From Sorex araneus (Eukaryota > Chordata > Mammalia > Eulipotyphla > Soricidae): a stretch of 64,000 nt of DNA. This document shows positions 12,195-24,100 of the stretch, piece after piece; position 1 is the stretch's first letter; the number at the start of each line of letters is the position of its first letter. Below the pieces are notes generated by a model, which saw nothing but the letters and a program-made list of their open reading frames with translations, did not search any database and was not told the DNA's origin. Location of the stretch: assembly GCF_027595985.1 (NCBI RefSeq), contig NC_073312.1, positions 10,459,426-10,523,425 on the forward strand, given 5' to 3'. The position numbers and the translations under genes were made by a program.

Positions 12195-15100
12195 CTGTTT
12201 GGGTTGGAAAAAAAAACTCAATAAAATGAAACAATAAAGTTGACTGCCTAATTCCACAGTGCTGGTTGCAATGTTATTTGCTATATGATTTAAGAGAGAT
12301 GATCCTTAGAACCATCTAGAGGTACCTCATGTCTATGATTCCAGAACCACTTATTTATTTATTTATTTATTTATTTACTTATTTTTAAAAGAAAAAAATA
12401 ATAAAGGTGCCGGCAGAGGAACCCAGGTGTGTGTAATCTCATCAACGGCCAACATCCAGAGAGAGACTTAACAGCAAGCTCTCAGAAGCACAGCCGTGCG
12501 ATATCTTTAGCCTTCTTCTCCCTCTGGGAGAAACTGGCGATCTTCTGAGAGTTTCCTGCCCACATGGGACAGCCTTGCAAGCTCCCCATGGTGTATTCAT
12601 ATGCAAAATCCAGTAACAAGCTGGATCTCATTCCCCTGACCCTGAAGAACCCCCAGTGCAACATCATTAGGAGGGCCAAGTCGAGATGGACTTCTGAGAT
12701 CTCCGGGAAAGGACGAAATGAGATGTTACTGAGCCCACCCGAGAAATCGGTGATTAATGAGATTTTGTGATTGTGATTTATTTATATTTATTTATTTATT
12801 TATTTATTCTGTATTTCTACACTCTAAATGTAAGTTATTTGGTGTAAAGGGTTGTTTTTTTTTTTTTGGTTTTGAGGTCACACCTGGCAATGCACAGGGG
12901 TTACTCCTGGCTCTGCACTCAGGAATTACTCCTGGCGGTGCTCAGGGGACCATATGGGATGCTGGGATTTGAACCCGGGTCGGCCGCGTGCAAGGCAAAC
13001 GCCCTACCCGCTATGCTATCACCCCAGCCCTTGGTTTTTTTTTTTTTAATCACTGTATCACTGCCATCCCGTGATGTTCATCAATTTGCTTGAGTGGGTA
13101 CCAGTAACGTCTCCATTGTGAGACTTGTTGTTACTGTTTTTGGCATATCGAATACGCATATGTTATGGCATATCAGCTTGCCAGGCTGTGCCGTGTGGGC
13201 CAGATACTCTCGGTAGCTTGCTGGGCTTTCTGAGAAGGGCGGAGGGATCGAACCGGGTCAGCCGCGTGCAAGGCAAACGCCCTACCCGCTGTGCTATGGC
13301 TCCAGTCCAAATAAATTCACTGTCACTGTCATCCCGTTGCTCATTGATTTGCTTGAGTGGGCACCAGTAACGTCTCTCATTGTGAGACTTATTGTTACTG
13401 TTTTTGGCATATCGAATACACCATGGGTAGCTTGCCAGGCTCTGCCATGCAGGCGTGATACTCTCGGTAGCTCATTGGACTCTGCAAGAGGGATGGAGGA
13501 ATTAAACATGGGTTGGCCTCATGCAAGGCAAACGCCTAAATAAATAAACAAACAAACAAACAAATAAATGAAATAGCTTCTCAGGAAAATAAAACCCACA
13601 GCGAGTAGGATCCCCAGGTGGGCGTGGGGCCGCCCGAGGAGGGCCTTCTCAACCAGGCTTCTGGGCACCCTTGACCACAGCCACACCCCTGCAGGCAACA
13701 GAGGTCACTGTGCTCTTGTGGCAAAAGCTGCAGGTGGTGACTGAGTCGCTGAGTCTGAAGAACTACGTCCTCCACCCCACCCCACCCCCGAGTGTTTGAG
13801 ACGCAGAAACCAGACAGGAGCACACCCCACTGTTCTCTGCCATTTTGGGGGTAGGCTCTAACCCACACTGCCAGCCTGGACACAGCTCAATGCATACCCA
13901 GGGGATCCTGGAGCTGATATATTTATTAAATCACTGTGAGATAGAGCATTAAAAAGCTGTTCACGGTTGGGCTTCGGTCATACAATGTTCCAACACCCAC
14001 CCCTCCACCAGTGTAATTTTCCAGCACCAATGTCTCAAGTTTCCTTCCCACCATCCCCCAGAACCATTTAAGGGTGAATCCACAGTTGGACATCAGTTAC
14101 CCAGCGTGTGTGTTCAGTTTGCACTGTACCCTCCTGCAACAACCTGGAATATATGATCAATGGACTTGGGGGAGAGGCTTAGTAGAAAAGGATAAGGAAG
14201 AAAATGGGCATATGGGGAGGTGAATACTCTCCAGAAATACAAATTCTTGCCCAATAACCATTCCGAGGTAAGACAGTTCCCAAGTGGGGTCACGCAGACG
14301 GTGATGATGTTGTAATGGTTAAACTTTTGCCAAGATTTCCCACCTAAATGGTGGAATATGTGCACTGATGAAGGCATGGGTGTTTGAGCATTATGTAACT
14401 GAGACTTAAGCCTGAAAGCTTTGTAACTTTCCACATGGTGATTCAATAAAAAAAAATAAAAATTAAAAAAAATTTCCCACCTAAAATTGAGAGTAGGATG
14501 ACTTGTTTCTGCAGATCTTGGATCCCTTAACTCATTATTAATTTTTGGTCTTTAGATTGCACCTGAGAGTGCTCAGGCAATATTCCTGGCTCAGGGTTTA
14601 TTCCTGGAGGTACTCAGGAGTTGAACCCCGGTCGGTCCTGTGCAAGATGAACTCCTTCCCTGCTGTACTATCTCTCCTCCCAGTCCCCTTAACTTCCTTT
14701 GCTCACAGCCAGTGTCAGAGAAATTCTCACTGATGCACTAATCCATTTGGGAGTATTGTGGGGCTTAGACTGTCACCAGCAAGGAGCGAGACACTGATCA
14801 CTAGAGTTCTGATGCCTCAAGGCAGCTATTTCCCCTGTCGCGAAGTCTGGCTGGAAATGTACTCGGTCACTTAAGGGGCTGAAGGCCTCCCCAAATCAGA
14901 ACAGAACTGTAGGAAACGCTGTGTGGGTTTCACACTACAGCACTCACTTTTTTTTTTTTAATTCTTTTATTGATTCACCATGTGGAAAGTTGCAAAGCTT
15001 TCAGGTTAAAGTCTCAGTTATACAATGCTCAAACACCCATCCCTTCACCAGAAGCAGCACTCACTTTTGAGCGGCCTGACATGATTCTGTCTCTCAGTTA

Positions 15101-18100
15101 CCCATTTCCAGCTGACTCCAGGCTGTTTCGAGATACTGCATATATTAATGGTGGCCAATTTATAACCACTTTTTCTACTGATCTCTCCTTTTTCATTCCT
15201 ATCCCAAATCACAAGGTGGGCCTGCTTCCTTCTCCCACATCCATCCTATAGTGAATCTCTCATAGCATACCAAAATATTGAATGTTATCAGCACCACTTG
15301 TATAATACACACTTTTCCATAGATGAATTATGTAGTGAATGATGATGACAACTACTGGTTTCTTTAAATGCTCTACATGTGCTCTGCAGAGCATCAGTCA
15401 ATAATATAAAAAATAAAATAAAAATGGATTCTTTGGGGTGTTTCCAATTACCAGTAGCTGCCACCCATGCAAATTGACAAAGGACTGATGTCCTAAGTGA
15501 TTGCTTCACCCCTGTGGAAAGCACAGCCTTTCCACCACACAGCCTTAACATTTACATGCAGTCTCCTTGTTACAAGTAAAATTAATTGTTTCCAGAAACC
15601 CTTAGAAGAAAGAATGTGTGTTTATCTCTCCTGGACTCAGAAGAAAAGCCCTATTTATAATTTGGACCATAACAAAAGGTGGGTTTGGAGATTCCAATCA
15701 ATTAATTCTATTGAAAGCCGTCATGCTGCCTATTCAGGATAAGAAGGGGGAGAGTTTTCAGCATTCAGGTAAATAGATAATCCATTAGGACAACAATATG
15801 CATTGTGGCAAATGCCATCCTAGTTTTGTCAGCATTTATTTATGGTCTTTGGATTCCCCTGCCCTCCTGCGGGGGGACTTGTATGCTCCCTCTTCCAATC
15901 TTTTGTCCTCTTATTCATGGCTAAGTAAAAACAAAGCGAGAAAGCATACCCAGTGTTCCATTCTGGACAAGTTCTTCCTCAATAGCAAAAAGGCGGTTGT
16001 ACTTAGTCACCCGTTCGCCTCGAGAAAGACCTCCCAACTTGACAAACCGTACACCGAGTCCAGTGGCCTTAAGGAGGGGAAAAAAAAAACATTGCTTTAC
16101 AATGGAGAGGTCACATTTGCATGTACAGGTCCTTAGGGCAGAAGGACCGTCCCTGCTGGTCTGATGTTTCCTGTGTGACTTAGTTTTCTCTCTCTCTCTC
16201 TCTGTAAGAAAAGTGGACTGGCTTACCAGCTGAGAGTCTGAGAAAGGTAAAGAGATATAGTGTGTCTCCACTGCGTCTGCTGCTCATCATGTACGCCTGC
16301 TCATTTTGTCTCAGAAAATCCTGGCCTTTCTGACTTCATTTTAGGAGGTAAGATTGCACGTGTCCACCCCCTTCATTTTAGCGTGCTCATCATTTCCTCC
16401 GGACTTCAATTGCTCTTCTTTTTAAAAGTTCAAAGATTAGCTCTTTGAAAAAGGGAGCTGTCTGGGAGGAAGCAAGTCTATTTCATAAAAGGTTACATGA
16501 CTTTCCTCTCCGAATACTGCATTTCTCTGAAATACCAATTCGTGATAAAAGCAGTGTTTTGGCCATTCTGCAATTGACCGGCTTCCAGCACTTACCAGAT
16601 CCGCGAGGCTGTCATCACAGGACTCTCCCTCTGCGCTTCCCAAGATGCTGATGAGCTTTTTACCTACCAGCAGAGGAAATGCTTTGAGTTTTACCTGGGA
16701 CACAGTGTATATGTGAGCTCGGGTCAAAACTTAAGGTTTGGCAGAGATTTAAAACTTTCCTGTGGACTAGTCAAGTGCTTGGGTCTCCTAAGAATTCGAA
16801 TCCAAGCATTTGCATTTTTATAAACCCTCGCTTTACCCGTTTGCCACCCCCACCTTCTTTTTAAAGTAGTTTTAGATGCTAAGTACAGAAAGAACACATG
16901 TTTTATCAAAGTTAAGGTACCAAAAATTGTAAGATGCATCACTATTTCCACTGAAGGGTATGGACACTCCAGTGAAATGGGCATATTTCTTTATAATGCC
17001 CTTCCACTGCAGTGATTGGGGTGTCTGCCACCAGAACCATCCATAACCAGTATTGGGGGGATGTAGATATAGTCTATGGACTGGAGTGATAGCACCATGG
17101 GTAAGGCTTTGCACGTGGTCGACCCGGGTTCAATTCCTCCATCCCTCTTGGAGAGCCCAGCAAGCTACCGAGAGTATTCCACCCATACGGCAGGGCTTGG
17201 CAAGCTACCCATGGCATATTCGATATGCCAAAAAACAGTAATAACAACTCTCACAATGGAGACGTTACTGGTGCCCGCTTGAGCAAATTGATGAACAACG
17301 GGACAACAGTGCTACAGATATAGTCTTGGGAGCAGGGAAATTAAACTCGGGAATCTTATGCTAGGCATTTATTCCACCACTGAGCTACTTCCCCATATTG
17401 ACACTTTTTTTTGTTTTCTTTGCTTTTTGGGTCACACCTGACCTGGCGATGCACAGGGGTTAATCCTGGTTCTGCATTCAGGAATCACTCCTGGCGGTAC
17501 TCAGGGGACCATATGGGATGCTGGAAATCGAACCCAAACAGCCGCATTCAAGGCAAATGCCCTACCCACTGTTGACACTTTTTTTTAAAGCACACCTATA
17601 AGATACAATTTAATTTGGTTCATGTTCAACATGGGCCGGGGCGGACGGGGGGGAAGTGCATCTTTGAGACAAAAATGCACTTTAAGTATAGGGGTATCAG
17701 ATGGGGAGGGATAATGCCTACCTAAATGGCTAAAAGATTTTACTTTAAAGGAATCTGTCATGAGGGGTGCTTACTACAAGAGCAGTGGTGATATCTTATC
17801 AGTCATTTGAGGATCCCAAAGCCCTTTGGAATCTGTCAAAGTCCACCAAGAGTGGAAGCCACAGCTCTTCCCTTGGTGACAGAGTCTGTCTTTGAGGTGA
17901 GAGCTGGAGCGGCTGATGTGAGTGATGATGATTTCAAAGCAGCAGGTTCAGGAGGAAAGGCCAGGGCTAGAACAACAGGTGAATGATGACTGGAGCAATC
18001 TGCAGGCCAAAGGGCTCCGGGGACCCCTTCCCATCCTCCTGCACCCAGGCCAGCCTCTGGCTGCCATCTGAGTCCTGGGTGAGGGCAGACCCTAGCCTCA

Positions 18101-21100
18101 CACCTTTCCCAGACCCACTCCCGCTCTTTCTGTTCCAGCCATTGTGTATCGTGAAGAAGACGCTCTGAGCTCGTAGGAGTGTTCTGTCCGGAGGGGAACA
18201 GCAGACCTGAAGTAATCACATAAGTATCTGTGGCCACTTCCCCCCCTCCAAAAGGGAAATATAATCTGCTATGGAGAAGGGCCAGGGGAACTAGGGAGGG
18301 CTGTGGGAGGCAGGGATAAAAAGACAAAATGATCTGAAAAGGGAAGAAGCCAAGAACCTTCTTGGCTCAAAGAATGCCATGTTCTAAGACCTCATGGTGG
18401 GAAAGGGAAACTTCTGGGGGTTTTTAAACCAGTATTTGGGGGGCTGGAGAGAGTACAGTGGGTAGAGCACTTGTCTTGCACCAGGAGTGATCCCGGAGTG
18501 CCGCCAAACACACAAATCAGACATCTGTGTGGCCCAGAAACCAATAAATAAAACCAGTGTGGGCCCAGGAGCTAAGGAGGTCCCTTGATGCTGAGAGGGC
18601 TGGGCCCTGGTCTCACCTCGGGCAGCCCCTCTGGACACCAGTGCTTCTGGACTGGGGCTGGGCCTGGCCTCTTGCGAATGACCCAGGAAGCTCTGGCACT
18701 GTCTGCCAGTACCACTCCCACAGAAGGTTGGAAAGTTTTCTTTTCAAATTTTTTCCATCGTTGGGTTATCTGGCTTCTGGTCTAAACAAGTCTTTCTGAC
18801 CCGTGTTTGTACTCACTTTCCGCAAGATCAGTAATCGCCACCAAGTCCGACATGGTCGTTTGGTTTGTGTGTCTGATGATCAGCCCGCTGGACTTGGGGT
18901 TGCTAATGGTTCCGTCCTCCAGAAGCTTAGAGATGCTTTTGGACTCAGCGCCGGCAATGATGTGACACCTGGAACCAAGGGCGTTATAGATGCTCTCCCA
19001 CTGTTCCGAGTCCTGGGTGAACATGTAAGAAACCATCATAGTACAGCATTAGACACAATTGCTAAACAACAGCACTCGCCAAGCACCTACACAAAGCTGC
19101 CTCTGTTTAGGAGACACGCACAACAGTTTTCTTTTGCAGCTGTGGCTGAATGGGGTCCATACCACAGAGATACAAACGGACGGACTCCATGGAACAGAAA
19201 CTTAATTCCTTCTCAGCTTAAAGATCTGGTGAGTCGGGGCTGGAGCGATAGCACAGCGGGTAGGGCGTTTGCCTTGCACGTGGTCGACCCGGGTTCGATT
19301 CCCAGCATCCCATATGGTCCCCTGAGCACCACCAGGAATGATTCCTGAATGCATGAGCCAGGAGTAACCCCTGTGCATTGCCAGGTGTGACCCCCAAAAG
19401 AGCAAAAAAAATAAATAAATAAAAGATCTGGTGAGTCAAAGGCTGATGCACATGAAATGCTGCTCTCCATCTTGATCCCACAGTCATTCAAACCCAGGCA
19501 TTACTCAAATGTGCCTCTGTTATATGATCCATAAGGCTGGTAACAATGGTCAAAAGATCTTACTAACCCCTCCCCCCCCACACACCTCCCACACTGGGAA
19601 GTAGACACCTTAAATAAACCCATAGGAACTATTTTTTGGAATTTTGGGGGGGGTCAACTCAGGCTCTGCACTCAGGAGTTACTCCTAGTGGTACCTGGGG
19701 GACCATATGGGATGCTGGGGACCGAACCACTTATCGGGAGTGTGCAAGGCAAATGCCCTGCCCACTATACTATCACTCCAGCCCCACCTGCAGGAACTCC
19801 AGATCCTCTCTCTCAACTCCTTTTGCTTTTGTCAGTGAGCCCACAAAATGAAATGAACTCTTGGGAAAAAAAAAAGTCTTAAACCTTTGTGCCAGATTTC
19901 AGCCTATCTCTTTAGAAAGGGTCATCAACTGTGAGGCCTGGAAAGCTAGTACAGGGGTTAGAATGCTCTGCTTGCACACAACTGACCCCCGTTTAACCCC
20001 CAGCATCACATGGTCTCCCAAGAACCACCTGGAGTGGTCCCTGAGCACAGAGCCAGGAGTGACACCTGAGCATTGGCCCACAGAATCAAAATAACAATCG
20101 AGTAAAAACAGCTTTGGCCAGCGCCTGTCTTCTTGACTATCAGAAGACAGGCTGGCAGGCTGGAGAACCCCACTCTCAGCAACCTCCCTACGTGCTGGGA
20201 AAGATGGATCTTGGACCCCAGGACTCCAAAGACGACCCCAGATTTAACTAGGTGAGTCACCTCAAAGAGACGACTCGATGTGCCCAGCGGGTCTCACATT
20301 CATAAATTCAACCATTTAAATTTGGAGTTTAAAGTGGCTTAGGAAGCGAGGATTCTGGTGCACATAAACAACCCTTGTCAGATGCTTTCACTTGAATAGA
20401 TGAAAAAGACTCAATATCTCAGAACATTTTGAAAATGGGGCTTTGTTGCTTTTACGCATATGCAGTAACCAGATTTAGGTTAAAAAAAAATCGTTTGGCC
20501 TAGCTGAAGTCCCGTTTCCGTGAGCACTTGAAAATGATCCGTGATTAACCTATTGAGGCACCAGCTCGCACAGCGGGCTCTGCTTCCATCAGCTTGTAAA
20601 TATGCAGGTTCTCCTGAAGTGCCTGGGCGTCGCGTGGTTCGCTGCAGACAGGCCCGCTCCCGTGTAATTGTGTTCCTGCTATTCACTCGCTTAGTAAGTG
20701 CCTTTTCTCATAAATGCCCAAATAAAGCAACTCGGGCCCAGCCGAAATGACAACACATTTTGCATGTCAGATCCCAAAGAATGAGGTTTCCCTCTGTGTT
20801 GTATTATCAGATTCAAGGCGAATCCTGTTACCTCCTTCCTGAAGGGATCAATTAAGGCGATAATGGAGGGGAACTTGTTGATCAGATCCACGTAGAGGTC
20901 CACCATCTCAGCCATGTTTTTGTATGTTCCCATCATGACCTCATACTTTCCTTTACTCTGAAATGTGTAAGGAAAATATTAAAGGGTAGGTGTGAGTTCC
21001 TCAAACGTTAGATGTCATTCCTATTCTGGCGAGCATTCTTTCCAGGCCCCCTTCCCATGAAAGCGTGCAGTTCGCTGGTGGGGGAAATTGGGTTATCGGT

Positions 21101-24100
21101 CGTCTCTTTGAAATGCTATACATTTCTTTCTTTTTTTCCTTTCCTCCCCTCCCTTGCTTCTTTGAGGCCTGAGGCACACACACTTGGCTGTGCTGCTCAG
21201 TGGGGACTGCGCACATGGCTGAGTGCACTGGAGGTCACATACTTTGTTGTGGCACCAGGGATCCCAAATGGCAGAGACGCCTGGTGGCTCTCAGGCCTGT
21301 GGGGCAGTGCCAGGGATTGAACTCGCAATCTCGTGCTTGTGAGGCAAGTGCTGTACCACTGAGCTATCTCCTGCCCTCCAGCCCAGGGCTCTTCCCGACT
21401 CACTTCATAGGAAGACTCCTGTACCGAGAGACCGGTTCAGAACAGAAGGGGAACGCTTACCTTCTGGGGGTTACAGTGTGGGGCTGTGACACTTGAGAGG
21501 TTGACAATAACATAAAGGGGAGCGAGTCCGCCCGGCCTGGGCAGGCCCTATCTGTCCACTCACGGTGAACAAAGAGCCCGTTGACTGAATATCCAACAGT
21601 TTGGAAGTAGGGTTAGTCTTTGGGGATACTAACAACCAACAATGGAATGTAAAGAGATTTATGTGAAGATGTTCCTTTCCTGGTATGATTTCTAGTAGTT
21701 GGGAAAAGCAAAAACAAAAACACATTGTCTTGAAAGTACGAAAGATAATACTATTCTTTTTTTTTTTTTTTTGCTTTTTGGGTCACACCCAGCGATGCTC
21801 AGGGGTTATTCCTGGCTTTGCACTCAGGAATTACTCCTGGCGGTGCTTGGGGGACAATATGGGACGCCGGGGATTGAACCCGGGTCGGCCGCATGCAAGG
21901 CAAACGCCCTACCCGCTGTGCTATTGCTCCGGCCCCGATAATACTATTCTTACTTAAGGCTACTGGCATTCATGCTGATGACCCAGGCTCCATCCATGGC
22001 TCCACAGCGTCCACTGAGCACTGTTCAGGAGTGACCCCTTAGTACAGGACCAGACATTGCCCCTGAGCATCCCCAATCACAGTCATTAAGAACAGAAGTG
22101 AACAGGGCCAAAGTAACCATTATAATCTCAGCAAAACAGCACCTTGACTCCCAGATGTGGCTCAGGAGTGATTCCTAGGATATTTGGCACAGTGTGTGTG
22201 TGTGGGGGGGAGGGTGGAAGGTAACAGGTGGGAGAATTGGCCAGAACGGCTCTGGTTTGCTGGGCTGCTGCTGTTTCTGCTAACAGAATGGCATACTTGA
22301 AAGAATTTTGCACTTTTTTTCCACATTACAAAACAGCAAGCACTTTAAGTTGCTCTAATGCCAATCTGTAAAATCTAATCTTGTCAGTGAAGCAATGCTA
22401 ATGACTTTGATTTTTTTTTATTATTTTATTGAATCACTGTGAGGTAGTTACAAGCTTTCATGTTTGGGTTACAATCTCACAATGATCAAACACCCATCTC
22501 TCCACCACTGCACATTCCCCACCATCAATATCCCTGGTAGACTCCCCTTTCCCACCCTTCCCTGCCTCTATGGAAGACAATATTCCCCATATTCTCTCCC
22601 TACTTTTGGGTATTATGGCTTGCAACATAGACACTGAGAGGTCATCATGTTTGGTCCATTATCTACTTTCGGCATGCATCTCCCATCACAACTGGTTCCT
22701 CCAGCCATAATTTTCTTAGTGATCCCTTCTCTATTCCATCTGCCTTCTCCCTTCCACTCATGGAGCAGTCTTCCAGCTACGGGGCAATCTCCCTGGCCCT
22801 TGTATCTACTGTCCTTGGGTGTCCGCCTCATGTGATGTTATTCTATACTCCACAAATGACTGCAGTCTTTCTATGTCTGTTCCTCTCTTTCTGACTCATT
22901 TCACTTACAATGCTATTGACTTTGGACCAACACCACTGTTAAGAATTTTCTGATACCAAGTGAATACAATTTACTGAACATAAGCAATATTAGCATTAGC
23001 AGCCTGTACATTCATAGCTTTCAGTATAGGATGCTGATGAAAACAAGCAATTATTTTTCTTAGTGGTAGGCGGAGAGACCAACCATTAGATAAGAAAAGA
23101 GGAAATGACATTCAACATTTCTTTAAGTGCTTAAGTTTCTTTAGAAGAGTATAAGAACTTCTAGAAAGCAGCTGAGACAGGATTCTCATATCGTGTCCAA
23201 CTTTTCCTTTGACGTTGCAAATGAAAGTGAAGTCCCATTTGGTCATGTCCTCTGGGTTGGGCGTGCATTACCGAGACACCATCATCACCAGAGGACACAC
23301 AGCACACTTTAGGAGAGATGGATGTGGCCATGTGTGTTTGAAAATGGGAAATAAGAGTCTATGTAAGAGAAATGTTCCAATCACTTCCCTAATGTGCCAA
23401 TTTCCCAAGTTTAAAGGTTAATTGCTGGTATAGTACTCCGAGGAAGCAAGGGCTGCAACATTTTTTAATAAATCTGTTTCCCCTTCTTTCTTTTTTTAAA
23501 AATTACTCCCTCCGGGAGGTGTGGTCCCCAGATGAAGTCTCATTGCTAACGCGCTCTCTAACCCCTGTGCTGAATAACCCTGCCTGGGATTTAATTGGAT
23601 AAAAGCACACTCCCCATAAAATTCAATAACATGGAATTGTTTTTTCAAATTTAAAAAGTGAGTCACAGCAGAAACTCTAAGAACCATGCATCTAGGAGGC
23701 TTATCAAGTCACCCTCACAACTAATCCACTTTCCACGCTTGACAAATTCAGCTTTTACCAACCAAATGATTGTTTGGACTCAGCCGAACACACCAGTCTG
23801 TTAAATTACTCTTCAGCAGCTCTCATGGTTGCAATGTAAGCATTTCACCTTCATCATTTTTTTTTTTGGACCACAAAATTTCTCTATAGGACTCTTAGGA
23901 TATTTTCTACTATTCGTTTGTTTGTTTGTTTGTTTGTTTGTTTTGAAATTATACGATTCTATGCTTCTCTGGTCAGGAGCTAACTTGGCTTTCTCAAATC
24001 CACTTCTATCTGGCCCCCTCCTGGAACACTCATTTCCGAACTGGGATTGTTTGGAGAATACCGAGCAGCTCTCTGGAATTCCAGCAGGGCACCTCGGACG

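Larger units (their letters stand above)
12195..15949 (-). other. ENO4: ENO4 intron 13
   Basis: 3.75 kb, mostly repeats: TTTA arrays, types A, B and C, and short L1 3' ends. 15069-15949 looks unique and without features. Confidence 0.85.
16664..18816 (-). other. ENO4: ENO4 intron 11
   Basis: 2.15 kb with one type B and two type A SINEs. Otherwise unique sequence. Confidence 0.85.
19013..20831 (-). other. ENO4: ENO4 intron 10
   Basis: 1.8 kb with three type A SINEs. 20101-20831 is unique sequence with no feature recognised. Confidence 0.85.

Noticed and set aside
18803-19348. 181-codon open frame on +
   Set aside because: Shadow of ENO4 exon 11 on the other strand, extended into a SINE.
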